DNA of 64,000 nucleotides from CAYQQQ01 sp964420125 (GTDB lineage Bacteria > Actinomycetota > Acidimicrobiia > Acidimicrobiales > Microtrichaceae). The notes under the pieces are model-generated. The model had not been told where the DNA came from. It worked only from the letters and a program-made list of their open reading frames with translations, and searched no databases. Below, piece by piece: positions 31,627 to 40,851 of this stretch. Numbering within the stretch: the stretch's first letter is position 1; each line of letters opens with the position of its first letter. The stretch is from contig CAYQQQ010000010.1 of the NCBI GenBank assembly GCA_964420125.1, positions 62,001-126,000 of the forward strand, written 5' to 3'. The position numbers and the translations under genes are program-made.

Positions 31627-34190
31627 GCCACCAGGCGATGGCACCGCAGCCGCTGTCCGTCTCGATCGTGGTCAACACCCTCGATCGTGCCGACAGCCTG
31701 GACGAGCTCCTGGAGGCGTGCGGCCAGCTCACCCACCCGCGCTTCGAGGTCGTGGTGGTCCACGGGCCGTGCACGGACCACACCGAGGAGGTGGTGGCGC
31801 GTTGGAGCGACCGCATCGTGTCGCGGTGCTGCCCGGAGGCGAACCTGTCGATGTCGCGCAACATCGGGGTGGCGGCCGCCGCCGGGGAGGTCGTGGCGTT
31901 CATCGACGACGACGGCATCCCCGAGCCGACGTGGCTCGACGAGCTGTGCGCCGCGTATGCCGACCCCGAGGTCGGTGCGGTGGGAGGGGTCGTCTACAAC
32001 CACACCGGTCACGAGTTCCAGGTCCGCTTCATGTTGAGCGACCGCCTCGGCAACACCACCGAGTTCGACGAGCTGCCCCCGGGTGAGTTCTGCTTCCCCG
32101 GCAGCGCCCGCTACCCGTCCATGCTCGGATGCAACTCCAGCTTCCGCAGGGCGGCGCTGCTCGGCGTCGGGGGCTTCGACGAGGAGTACGACTACTACCT
32201 CGACGAGACCGACGTGTGCGTCCGCCTGGTCGACGCGGGATGGGTGATCCGTCCGCTCGACGGTGCGCCCGTGCACCACAAGTACCTACCCAGTGGGATC
32301 CGCACCCGCACGAAGGTGGTCACCGACAACCGCTCGGTGGTGAAGAACAAGATCTACTTCTCGATCGTCAACGGCACGGACCAGGTGGCGTGGACGGACC
32401 TGATCGCGGACGACGTCCGTTTCGCTGCCCACCGGCGCGAAGAGATGAACCGTCAGCTCGCCGCCGGGCAGATCGGTGCCGACGGCCATCGACGCGGGGT
32501 GGACACTGTCGAGTCCGGGTGGGAGGCCGGGTTGTCGGCGGGGTTGAACGGACGGACACGTCTGCTCGATCCGGCGGCGATCGAGCGGCGCGACCCGCGC
32601 GCCTTCCCCACCACGGTGGCCCCTGACCGGCTCCGCCTCGTGTTCCTCTCCCGGACGCTGCCGCCGGAGCATCCGGGAGGTGTGGGCCGCTACATGCTGG
32701 ACCTGGGTCGTGAGCTCGCTCGGCGCGGACACGAGGTGCGCATCGTCACCTCGAGCCCTGACCACGACCGGGTCGATCTCGAAGCCGGGGTGTGGGTGCA
32801 CAGGATCCGCAAGCACACGGAGCTCCCATCGCCTCGCCACCTGCCTGCCGTGCCCGAGCCCCTGTGGCACAACGCCGGTGCGGTCGCCGAGGAGGTCCTC
32901 CGCATCAGCCGCGAACGTCCGGTCGACGCTGTGCTGTCCTCGATCTGGGACGTGGAGTGGGTGGGGGTCTTCGGCTCCTCGAGCCTGCCGGTCGTGAGTG
33001 CCTACACCACGCCCTTCTCCGTCGTTCGCGCCACCCAGCCGGAGGCGGTCCAGGTGTCCGCCGCGGTGGCCGAGAGCATCGAGTCGTTGGAGCGGTGGGC
33101 CCACGGTGCCGCCCACGCGGTGCAGGCCAACGGCGAGCACATCGTGGAAGCTGTGGCGCAGTCGTCGGGTGTGTACTTCGATCCCGCGGGGCTCTTCGTG
33201 GCTCCGTTGGGCTCCGGTGATCTGGGGGTAGGTCGGCAGGTGGCGGTCGGCCCGGGTGCCCCGAAGGGGACCGCCCGCGATGCCCGCCCGTTCACGCTGG
33301 TGTTCGTCGGGCGCTTCGAGCCGCGCAAGGGCATCGACCTGCTGCTCGACGCCATCCCGTCGGTGGTCGAAGCGAACCCTTCGGCTCGCTTCGTGCTGGC
33401 CGGGCCGGACGACCTCCCCGACGGCTCGGGATCCACCCACCGTGCTCGGTTCGAGGCCGCACACCCCGACCTGCTGGCCGCAGGATCGGTCCGCTTCACG
33501 GGACCGGTCGACGCCGACGAGCTCGCGGTGCTGCTCGGTGAAGCCGACGCCGCAGTGCTCCCCAGCCGCTTCGAGTCCTTCGGGCTCGTGTACGTCGAGG
33601 CCATGGCGGCCGGCCTCCCGGTGGTGGCGCTGGCCGACAGCGGGGCGGAGGAGGTCGTCACCGCAGGTGAGACCGGGCTCCTCTGCCCCCCAAGACCGGA
33701 TGGCCTGGCTGCCGCCGTCCTGGCCCTGGTCGAAGATCCCACGCAGGCTGCGGCGATGGGCCGGCGTGGCCGTGATCGCTTCGAGCGCGAGTTCACAGTG
33801 GAGGCCATGGCCGATCGCTTCCTCGCCCTGTTCCGCGCGGTGCGCGCCCGGAGGCCGGGTTCACCGGAGTGGCCGGCTGACACCGACCGTCTGGTCCGCC
33901 TGGCCGACGGGAATCGGGGTCTCCGGCTCGAACGCGGTGAGCAGGCTCGCCTCGACGTGCCCCGCGGCCGCTGCACCGTGGTCGTCGCCGGGTTGGGCGA
34001 CGCCGGTTCCTCCTCGGTGGCCGTGGTCGCGGGAGGTCACGAAGTGCTGGTCGAGGTGCGGGGCGAGGAGTTCCACCACGTCCTTCTGCGGAGCGGGGCG
34101 ACCGAGGCCGAGGTGTCGGTGCGCTCGGGGTCACCGGTGGGGCTGGCGGCGCTCGTGGTCGCCGACGCCACGGGCGGGTTGGGGGAGTGA
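31623..34190 (+). CDS. GT2-GT4 fusion glycosyltransferase
   Basis: An 855 aa bifunctional protein. The GTG at 31623 overlaps the upstream stop (GTGA); an ATG at 31638 is possible. Residues ~10-300 form a GT2 domain (VSIVVNTLDRADSLDELLEA, SMSRNIGVAAAAGEVVAFIDDDG with the DDD metal site, then SFRRAALLGVGGFDEEYDYYLDETD in short segments). Residues ~335-740 form a GT4 domain (VFLSRTLPPEHPGGVGRYM, VFVGRFEPRKGIDLLL, PSRFESFGLVYVEAMAAG). The last ~110 residues are beta-rich and unrecognised. Joining two transferases suggests that consecutive sugars are added by one protein. Confidence 0.9.
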   Translation: MSHQAMAPQPLSVSIVVNTLDRADSLDELLEACGQLTHPRFEVVVVHGPCTDHTEEVVARWSDRIVSRCCPEANLSMSRNIGVAAAAGEVVAFIDDDGIPEPTWLDELCAAYADPEVGAVGGVVYNHTGHEFQVRFMLSDRLGNTTEFDELPPGEFCFPGSARYPSMLGCNSSFRRAALLGVGGFDEEYDYYLDETDVCVRLVDAGWVIRPLDGAPVHHKYLPSGIRTRTKVVTDNRSVVKNKIYFSIVNGTDQVAWTDLIADDVRFAAHRREEMNRQLAAGQIGADGHRRGVDTVESGWEAGLSAGLNGRTRLLDPAAIERRDPRAFPTTVAPDRLRLVFLSRTLPPEHPGGVGRYMLDLGRELARRGHEVRIVTSSPDHDRVDLEAGVWVHRIRKHTELPSPRHLPAVPEPLWHNAGAVAEEVLRISRERPVDAVLSSIWDVEWVGVFGSSSLPVVSAYTTPFSVVRATQPEAVQVSAAVAESIESLERWAHGAAHAVQANGEHIVEAVAQSSGVYFDPAGLFVAPLGSGDLGVGRQVAVGPGAPKGTARDARPFTLVFVGRFEPRKGIDLLLDAIPSVVEANPSARFVLAGPDDLPDGSGSTHRARFEAAHPDLLAAGSVRFTGPVDADELAVLLGEADAAVLPSRFESFGLVYVEAMAAGLPVVALADSGAEEVVTAGETGLLCPPRPDGLAAAVLALVEDPTQAAAMGRRGRDRFEREFTVEAMADRFLALFRAVRARRPGSPEWPADTDRLVRLADGNRGLRLERGEQARLDVPRGRCTVVVAGLGDAGSSSVAVVAGGHEVLVEVRGEEFHHVLLRSGATEAEVSVRSGSPVGLAALVVADATGGLGE

Positions 34191-35320
34191 TGTCGGTGGG
34201 AGACAACCTCCGCCCCGAGGAGCGCAGGCGCATCGCCATCGTCTCAGGGGTGTGCGTCGAGCACGACGCCATCTCCGCCGCCATGCGCGACCAGAAGTCG
34301 CTGCTGAAGGAGGCCGGCCACGACGTGCGGCTGTTCGCCCACTCCGCCGACCGCGCCACCTCCTGCGAGGTCGAGGTGTTGGCGGACTCGCTCCAGCTCG
34401 CGGTGCACCCCTTCTATCGCAACGCAGACCTCGCCGTGTTCCACTTCGGGGTGCACTACCGCATGTTCAACGCGCTCTTGCTCGGCCACGGCCCCCGGAG
34501 GGTCGTGCACTTCCACAACGTCACGCCTCCGGAGATCCTCCAGGGCGCGGCCCGCGCACTCGCGGCGTCGAGCCTGGAGCAGCTGTCGATCGCCGAGTAC
34601 GCGGACGAGGTTTGGTCGGTCTCCGCACACAACACCCAGGTCTTGCTCGCCAGCAGTGACGTGCGTCTTGATCGCGTCCACCCGATGGAGTTGCGTGTCC
34701 CGGCCGCGGACGACCCGCTCCCGCGGCGGGGCGTCGCCGAAGGCGAGCCGGCCGTGCTTCTCAGCGTCGGCCGCTTCGTGGCGGCCAAAGGCCTGGACGA
34801 TCTCGTCGATGCGGTCGAGATGCTCGATCCGGATCTCGGGCCGGTGCGACTGGTGCTTGCTGGAAGCAGGACGTTCTCGGATCCAGAGCTGATCGTGCGC
34901 TTGCAGGTACGTCTCGGCACCCTTCCCCACCACATCGAGGCGATGGTTGTGGAGGATCCCGACGACCGCACGCTGTCCGAGCTGTACCGGACGGCTCACG
35001 TCTACGTCACCGCGTCGCGCCACGAGGGCTTCTGCTTGCCCGTGTTCGAGGCGATGGCCTCCGGGTGCCGCGTGGTGGCAACCGACGCCGGCGCCCTTCC
35101 CGACTCCGTGGGGCCTTGCGGGGTTGTGGTTCCGGTCGCCGACTCCGGCGCGCTCGCTGCATCGATCACCGCCCAGATCGGAGCGGCGCGGGAGGTGCGG
35201 GCCCAGTCCGACGGCGGATTCGATCAGGCCTGCCGCGATCACCTCGCCAGGGTGTCGACCGACCATTGCCGGACTCGGCTCGTTGCCGCTGTGGATCGGG
35301 TGCTGGCCGGATCACCCTGA
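34190..35320 (+). CDS. GT4-family glycosyltransferase
   Basis: A 376 aa GT-B glycosyltransferase. The ATG at 34190 shares its A with the TGA of the upstream fusion gene; a GTG at 34187 is also possible. The acceptor half has VVHFHNVTPPEILQGAARAL and VSAHNTQVLLASSDV. The donor half has LLSVGRFVAAKGLDDLVDAV and the nucleotide-sugar site ASRHEGFCLPVFEAMASGCRVVA with its conserved Glu pair. It closes the exporter operon begun at wzm, so it probably helps build the exported chain. Confidence 0.9.
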   Translation: MSVGDNLRPEERRRIAIVSGVCVEHDAISAAMRDQKSLLKEAGHDVRLFAHSADRATSCEVEVLADSLQLAVHPFYRNADLAVFHFGVHYRMFNALLLGHGPRRVVHFHNVTPPEILQGAARALAASSLEQLSIAEYADEVWSVSAHNTQVLLASSDVRLDRVHPMELRVPAADDPLPRRGVAEGEPAVLLSVGRFVAAKGLDDLVDAVEMLDPDLGPVRLVLAGSRTFSDPELIVRLQVRLGTLPHHIEAMVVEDPDDRTLSELYRTAHVYVTASRHEGFCLPVFEAMASGCRVVATDAGALPDSVGPCGVVVPVADSGALAASITAQIGAAREVRAQSDGGFDQACRDHLARVSTDHCRTRLVAAVDRVLAGSP

Positions 35321-35415
35321 TGAGGCGTGAAACTGAACGAGTTCACCGCGCCAGCGGGTCCCTGCTCGCGGGTTTCCACGGTGGGGGATCGGCCGATCCC
35401 GACTCTGGGCGCCGG

Positions 35416-35421
35416 TAGCCT
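35416..35421 (+). promoter_or_regulatory. -10 box TAGCCT, leaderless geometry
   Basis: TAGCCT ends exactly 6 nt before the ATG at 35428. No SD precedes this ATG. An in-frame GTG at 35422 would fall inside the initiation region, so the ATG is preferred. Confidence 0.5.
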
Positions 35422-35427
35422 GTGGGC

Positions 35428-36789
35428 ATGTCGCTTCGCTTCGTGATCATCGGCGGTGGTCCGGCGGGCACCCAGGCCGCCACCACCGCAGCCCGTCTCG
35501 GCGCCGAGGTCACCTTGGTGGAGCGAGACGTGGTGGGTGGGGCAGCTCACCTGTGGGACTGCGTGCCCTCCAAGGCGATGATCGCCACGGGGGACATGCT
35601 CGACGAGGTCCTCTCGGCCGGCGGCATGGGCCTGCGGGCGGAGCCGGCGTCGGTCGACCTGGATGCGTTGCGCTCGCGGATCTCCGGCATCGTTCACCGC
35701 CTCGAGTCGCAGAACCGCGAGCTGCTGCTCAGCCAGGGGGTGCGGATCGTGCGCGGGGTGGGCCGCATCGTGGACTCCCAGGTCGTGCTGGTGGACACCG
35801 CGGAGGGCGAGCTGCGCTTCGAGGCCGACGCCATCATGGTGAGCACGGGCAGCCGGCCCCGCATCCCCGACTTCGCCGACCCCGACGGCGACCGCATCCT
35901 CACCACCCGTGAGGCGTATCCGCCCAAGGAGCTCCCGACGCACCTCGTGGTCATCGGCTCCGGCGTGACCGGGGTGGAGTTCGTGAACATGTTCGCCAGC
36001 TTCGGCTCGGAGGTCACCCTCATCGTCAGCCGCCAACAGGTGCTGCCGGGCAAGGACCCGGAGGTCGCCGCCGTGTTGGAGGAGGACTTCCTCCGTCGTG
36101 GTGTGAGGCTCTTGAAGGGGGCCAGGGCGGTGGGCATCGACCGGACCGATGACGGCGTCCTGGTCCGCTGCGATGACGGTCGGGTGGCCTCGGGCTCCCA
36201 CGCCTTGCTGGCCATCGGGTCGGTCCCCAACGTGGAGGGGCTCGGACTCGAAGAGGCCGGAGTCGAGATGGACGGCCCGTGGGTGCACGAGGTCGACCAC
36301 CACATGCGCACCAACGTCGAGCACATCTACGTGGCCGGCGACGTGGCGGGGAAGCTGCCGCTGAGCTCGGTGGCCACGATGCAGGGCCGCAAGATCGCCG
36401 AGCACGTCATGGGGCTGCACAAGGTGGACCACCGCCACCTCGACTACGAGAAGGCCGCGTCCGCCATCTTCACCGACCCCGAGATCGCCGATGTCGGCCT
36501 CGCCGAGGCCGACGCCTTCGCCGTGGGTCGGAAGGTGCGCGTCACCAAGGTGCCGTTCGCCTCGACGGCCAAGGCCCTCATCAACAGCGACCCGCGGGGG
36601 TTCGTGAAGATCATCTCCGATCCCGCCACGGGGGTGATCCTGGGCGGCTCGATCGTCGGTCGGTCGGCGGCCGAGCTGATCTCGGTGCTGGCCGTGGCCG
36701 TCACCAACGGGCTCACCGTGAGCGACCTTGCAGAGAGCATCTTCGTGCACCCGTCGCTGAGCGAGGCGCTGGCCGACGCCGCCGAGTAG
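35428..36789 (+). CDS. Flavoprotein disulfide reductase family, LpdA-like NAD(P)H dehydrogenase
   Basis: A 453 aa FAD protein of the lipoamide dehydrogenase/transhydrogenase family. The FAD motif IIGGGPAGTQAATTAARLG is at the N-terminus and the second nucleotide motif VIGSGVTGVEF lies near residue 173. HIYVAGDVAG is the second FAD contact. In the redox motif GGAAHLWDCVPSK, the first cysteine of the usual CxxxxC pair is Ala40; only Cys45 remains. The C-terminal HPSLSE keeps H441 and E446. This layout resembles mycobacterial LpdA, an NAD(P)H-quinone reductase lacking the dithiol, rather than a true lipoamide dehydrogenase. It is not related to the glycan genes around it. Confidence 0.85.
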   Translation: MSLRFVIIGGGPAGTQAATTAARLGAEVTLVERDVVGGAAHLWDCVPSKAMIATGDMLDEVLSAGGMGLRAEPASVDLDALRSRISGIVHRLESQNRELLLSQGVRIVRGVGRIVDSQVVLVDTAEGELRFEADAIMVSTGSRPRIPDFADPDGDRILTTREAYPPKELPTHLVVIGSGVTGVEFVNMFASFGSEVTLIVSRQQVLPGKDPEVAAVLEEDFLRRGVRLLKGARAVGIDRTDDGVLVRCDDGRVASGSHALLAIGSVPNVEGLGLEEAGVEMDGPWVHEVDHHMRTNVEHIYVAGDVAGKLPLSSVATMQGRKIAEHVMGLHKVDHRHLDYEKAASAIFTDPEIADVGLAEADAFAVGRKVRVTKVPFASTAKALINSDPRGFVKIISDPATGVILGGSIVGRSAAELISVLAVAVTNGLTVSDLAESIFVHPSLSEALADAAE

Positions 36790-36884
36790 CAGTGGGATGA
36801 TGCAGGAGCCCGGGACAGAACCTCTGGTCGAGAGAACGCCCATCGCTCGGCGAAACGGGCTTCACCGGGCCCTGAGGTCGCCGC

Positions 36885-38936
36885 TCAGCGGTCGACGCGC
36901 CACACCCAGAGCGTGTCGGTGTGCTCCACGAGCTCCAGGCCCTCCACACCGACCAGCTCCGAGGAGACCAGCGCCGGCTCCTCCGAGATGTACGTGCGGT
37001 CGTTGACCATCACGTAGCCGACGTCCCACCTATCGAGCATCTCGGCGACCCGTGGGTCGGTGTCGAGCTCGCCGAGGTGCGCCAGCAGCCAGTCGCGCTG
37101 CGCGGCGTCCTCGGAGCGGGAGAACCCGAGTAGCACCGAGAAGGCGGGGAGGCCCTCGGTGGCGTACATCCAGGCGGTGGCGTCGTTCTCCTGGTTCAGC
37201 ACGGTGGTGCCGGGATCGATGCGCTCGGCGAGGCGCTCCATCACGGCCAGGTCGGCGCCGTCGAGGAGCACCTGGTTCTCGAAGCCGAGGCGGAGGGTGC
37301 GGGCGGCAGCGGGCGCCAGCACCACGACCGGCACCAGCGCGACGATCGCCGCGGCAGCTCCTGCGCCCACCACCCCCCGCAGCCTGCGCCGCAGCTCGTC
37401 GAGGCTGAGCGCCGCCAGCAGCGGCAGGAACAGCGCCACGTTGTAGAGGAGCCGCCACCAGCTCCGGTACCAGGGGACGGTGAGCGGGCTGAGACCACGC
37501 CACAGCGGCCCGCCCACGGCGGCGGCCATGAAGAGCACGGCGAAGGCGCCGACCACCCCCAGCAGGGGGCGTAGGCGGCGCTCCCGCCAGCCCAGCACGA
37601 CCCCGACCAGCGCCAGCACCCCGAGCACCGGCTGGGTGGCACCGTTGTCGAGGTCGAGCGAGACGAGGCGCTGGAGGCCGACCGGGACGGTGTCGTGGCG
37701 GGTGGCGTGGTGGTCGGCCCGCTCCGAGGTCCCCGAGGCGAGCCCGAGGGTGGACGGCGCCAGCACGACGGCCGAGAGGACCGCCACGAGGCCCCAGGCG
37801 CGCACCACCTGCGACGGCGTGCGGGACTCGGCGGGGGAGCGATCGGCCGAGATCTCGGATAGTGGCGGGGTGGCGACAGCGACACCGCCGGTGCCCCTTG
37901 GTCCGACGCCGCCGGTGGGTGCCTGTGGCAGAGGCCCGGGGGGACGTGTTGTCGCGTGCGTGTCGGGAGGGCCGGGGCGTGGGGCGTTCTCCTGCGCCCG
38001 CGGGCGTCGGGCGCGGAGGAGGTCCGCTGCGGCGAACGCCCCGAAGAGCACCACCAGCAACGCCAGCTGGGACGGGTGCACCACGACGGTGCCGGCCACC
38101 ATCGTTCCGGCCACCGCCGACCCGGCCCGCGAACGGTTCGAGGTGACCCGGAGGACCACGACCAGCGTGCCCGGCACCAGGCTCAAGCCCACCACGAGGG
38201 TGATGCCGCCCCACCACATCGGTTGGTAGGGGAAGACCGCGGTGCTGACGGCCACCAGCGCCGCCAACCCCGCCACCTCGGGTCGGTCGGGCAGCAGCCG
38301 GCGAGCCAGGAGGAACCCTCCGAGCGGCAACCAGAGCCCACCCGCCAGCATGGCGGCTGCCAGGAGCAGCGCACCGACGGACACCCCGGTGAGCCGGTGG
38401 GCCACGGCGATCTGGGCGTGCAGGGTCAGCGGGTAGTAGTTGGCGACGGGAGCGGGGTTGGTGGGACTCTCCGCCAGCACGACCTCCGCGTCGAGGGTGT
38501 TCTCCCGGACGATGCGTGCGACGAAGTAGGCGTGGTTGGCGCTGTCGCGGTTGGGAGGGATCGTCCCCTCCACCGAGGTCGTCCACACGACGGCGGCCAG
38601 CGCGACGGCGACCCCCAGCAGGACCACGGCGGTCCGGGTTGCGCTCCGCTGCGGGCCGGTCTGCGAGGTGGGGGTGGTCGACGGTGGCGGTGGTCGCAGC
38701 ACCAGCCGGGCGGCACCCGCCGCGACCAGGACCGCCCACACCGCCGCCACGCCGGGCCAGGGTCCGAGGCCGCCGAGCTGGAGCAGGGCCGCCGCGACGC
38801 CGGTCACCGCGAAGGTGGTGGCGGCACCGGCGACGATCAGCGTGGCAGGCCGGCGCAGCAGCCCAGGCCACAGGAGCACGCAGGTGGCGGCCCCGGGGAG
38901 GGTGCTCACGAGGAGCCAGCACAACACGGCGGCCAC
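36885..38936 (-). CDS. Polytopic membrane protein, DUF6541-like (paralogue of the 25401 gene)
   Basis: A 683 aa membrane protein starting with GTG. About twelve hydrophobic helices are visible. The first loop has NRDSANHAYFVARIVREN. LSPLTVPWYRSWWRLLYNVAL and the C-terminal TAWMYATEGLPAF and DPRVAEMLDRWDVGYVMVNDR match the protein encoded at 25401-27338. A long Pro/Ala/Arg-rich cytoplasmic loop of ~80 residues (about 325-405) is an insertion absent from the paralogue. The Asp in NRD sits where GT-C enzymes carry a catalytic acid. It is transcribed alone, converging on the reductase gene. Confidence 0.75.
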   Translation of the reverse strand: MAAVLCWLLVSTLPGAATCVLLWPGLLRRPATLIVAGAATTFAVTGVAAALLQLGGLGPWPGVAAVWAVLVAAGAARLVLRPPPPSTTPTSQTGPQRSATRTAVVLLGVAVALAAVVWTTSVEGTIPPNRDSANHAYFVARIVRENTLDAEVVLAESPTNPAPVANYYPLTLHAQIAVAHRLTGVSVGALLLAAAMLAGGLWLPLGGFLLARRLLPDRPEVAGLAALVAVSTAVFPYQPMWWGGITLVVGLSLVPGTLVVVLRVTSNRSRAGSAVAGTMVAGTVVVHPSQLALLVVLFGAFAAADLLRARRPRAQENAPRPGPPDTHATTRPPGPLPQAPTGGVGPRGTGGVAVATPPLSEISADRSPAESRTPSQVVRAWGLVAVLSAVVLAPSTLGLASGTSERADHHATRHDTVPVGLQRLVSLDLDNGATQPVLGVLALVGVVLGWRERRLRPLLGVVGAFAVLFMAAAVGGPLWRGLSPLTVPWYRSWWRLLYNVALFLPLLAALSLDELRRRLRGVVGAGAAAAIVALVPVVVLAPAAARTLRLGFENQVLLDGADLAVMERLAERIDPGTTVLNQENDATAWMYATEGLPAFSVLLGFSRSEDAAQRDWLLAHLGELDTDPRVAEMLDRWDVGYVMVNDRTYISEEPALVSSELVGVEGLELVEHTDTLWVWRVDR

Positions 38937-39056
38937 GGTTCAGGATCGGCGCCGCCGAGGCGAACCTGAAGGGTTCTGACCCCGAGTCCGACCATTCACA
39001 TCGGTCGCTACCTCTCGAAGGGCGACGGGCGATCGAACAGCTCGGCGGCCGACCGC

Positions 39057-40835
39057 TCAGCCGACGGGCTCGATCACCACCACGACCTCGCCGGCGCTCA
39101 CCGACTGACCTGGCTCGACCTTCACCTCGGTGACCGTGCCGTCGACGTCCGCGGCCACGTTGTTCTCCATCTTCATGGCCTCGAGCACCACCAGCGTGTC
39201 GCCGGCCGCCACGCTGGCGCCGACCTCCACCTCGACCTTCACGATCGTGCCCTGCATCGGCACCGCCACCTTGCCGGAGCCGGCCACCCCGCCGCCGGCA
39301 CCGCCGCCCTCACCCCGGCGGCGCTTGGGACGGGGTCGGGCTCCACCCGACCCGGTGGCGGCGAGCTGGGACTCGGGCACGAACATCGACACGGCGAAGC
39401 GCTTGCCGTTCACCTCGACGTCGAGGTCGCGGCGCACCCTGGGCTCCGCCTCGTCGCCCGCCTCGACGGCTGCCGCACCGGCGCGGACCTCGCTGAGGTC
39501 CAGCACGCTCTCCACCCACTTGGTGGAGTGCTCCACGGCGGCGAAGTCGGGGTGGCGCAGGATGGCCAGATCGGCGGGGATCACCGTGGCGATCCCCTCG
39601 ATCTCCATCTCCTCCAGGGCCCGGATCATCCGGGCGATGGCCACGTCGCGGTCGCGGCCCCACACGCACAGCTTGCCGACGAGGTTGTCGTAGTACTGGG
39701 AGACCTCGTCGCCGGTCTCGTAGCCGCCGTCCCAGCGGGTGCCGAACCCGGAGGCGGCGTGCATCTTGGTGATCCGACCGGGGGAGGGCAGGAAGGCGCC
39801 GGCGGCCGGATCCTCGGCGTTGATCCGGCACTCGATGGCGTGGCCCTCGATCTCCACGTCGTCCTGGGTGAACGGCAGCGGCTCCCCGGCGGCGACCCGC
39901 AGCTGGAGCTCCACCAGGTCCACTCCGGTGACCAGCTCGGTGACCGGGTGCTCCACCTGCAACCGGGTGTTCATCTCCAGGTAGAAGAAGTCGCCGTCCT
40001 CGTAGAGGAACTCCACGGTGCCGGCGTTCTCGTAGCCGCAGCCCTGGGCCACCTTCACCGCCGCCTCGCCCATGGCGGTGAGGATCTCGGCGGGGATGCC
40101 CGGCGCGGGCGCCTCCTCGATCAGCTTCTGGTGGCGGCGCTGCGCGGAGCAGTCACGGGTGCCGAGGTACACGGCGTTGCCGTGCTGGTCGGCGATCAGC
40201 TGCACCTCGACGTGGCGGGGCTTGGTGAGGTAGCGCTCGAGGTAGCACTCGTCGCGACCGAAGTAGGCCTTGGCCTCCCGCTGAGCGGACTCGAGGGCAG
40301 CCGCGGCCTCCTCGGCCGTGCCCACCACCTTCATGCCCCGTCCGCCGCCGCCGTAGGCGGCCTTGATGGCCACCGGGAACCCGTGGTCGTTGCCGAAGTC
40401 GACGACCTGATGGGGATCGGTGATGAAGGTGTCGTCGCCCGGCACCCCGGCGACGCCGACCTTCTCCGCGGCGTGGCGGGCGGAGATCTTGTCGCCCATC
40501 ACGTCGATGGCCTCGGGACCCGGACCGATGAACTTCACGCCCATGTCGGTGATGGCCTTGCAGAAGTCGCTGTTCTCCGAGAAGAACCCGTAGCCCGGAT
40601 GGACCGCCTCCGCGCCGGAGCGGCGGATCACGTCGAGGACCTTGTCGGCGTCGATGTAGCTCTCCGCCGCCGTCTGGCCGCCCAGGGCGTAGGCCTCGTC
40701 GGCCAGGCGCACGTGGAGGGCGTCACGGTCGAGCTCGGAGTAGACCGCGACGGTGGAGATCCCCATCTCCCGGCACGCTCTGATGACCCTCACGGCGATC
40801 TCGCCGCGGTTTGCGATCAGCACCTTGGAAAACAC
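39057..40835 (-). CDS. accA: Biotin carboxylase with biotin carboxyl carrier domain (acyl-CoA carboxylase alpha subunit)
   Basis: A 592 aa AccA3-type subunit that carboxylates biotin with ATP and bicarbonate for acetyl- or propionyl-CoA carboxylase. The N-terminus SKVLIANRGEIAVRVIRACR is that of biotin carboxylase. The ATP-grasp glycine loop AYGGGGRGMKVV lies near residue 168, and EMNTRLQVEHPVTE near 290. A low-complexity basic linker (GGARPRPKRRRGEGGG) leads to the carrier domain with LEAMKMEN, biotin on K555. The GTG start is only 16 nt from the divergent birA start. No beta subunit gene is nearby. The pairing with birA is functionally sensible. Confidence 0.94.
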   Translation of the reverse strand: MFSKVLIANRGEIAVRVIRACREMGISTVAVYSELDRDALHVRLADEAYALGGQTAAESYIDADKVLDVIRRSGAEAVHPGYGFFSENSDFCKAITDMGVKFIGPGPEAIDVMGDKISARHAAEKVGVAGVPGDDTFITDPHQVVDFGNDHGFPVAIKAAYGGGGRGMKVVGTAEEAAAALESAQREAKAYFGRDECYLERYLTKPRHVEVQLIADQHGNAVYLGTRDCSAQRRHQKLIEEAPAPGIPAEILTAMGEAAVKVAQGCGYENAGTVEFLYEDGDFFYLEMNTRLQVEHPVTELVTGVDLVELQLRVAAGEPLPFTQDDVEIEGHAIECRINAEDPAAGAFLPSPGRITKMHAASGFGTRWDGGYETGDEVSQYYDNLVGKLCVWGRDRDVAIARMIRALEEMEIEGIATVIPADLAILRHPDFAAVEHSTKWVESVLDLSEVRAGAAAVEAGDEAEPRVRRDLDVEVNGKRFAVSMFVPESQLAATGSGGARPRPKRRRGEGGGAGGGVAGSGKVAVPMQGTIVKVEVEVGASVAAGDTLVVLEAMKMENNVAADVDGTVTEVKVEPGQSVSAGEVVVVIEPVG

Positions 40836-40839
40836 GACC

Positions 40840-40845
40840 TATCTT
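40840..40845 (+). promoter_or_regulatory. -10 box TATCTT in the 16 nt birA/accA gap
   Basis: TATCTT ends exactly 6 nt before the birA ATG (40852) and occupies part of the 16 nt between the two divergent start codons. The accA promoter must therefore lie within the birA coding region or overlap this site. Confidence 0.55.
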
Positions 40846-40851
40846 CGCCTC

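Noticed and set aside
35428..36789. Lipoamide dehydrogenase of a 2-oxoacid dehydrogenase complex
   Set aside because: The first cysteine of the redox-active pair is missing and no E1 or E2 genes are nearby.
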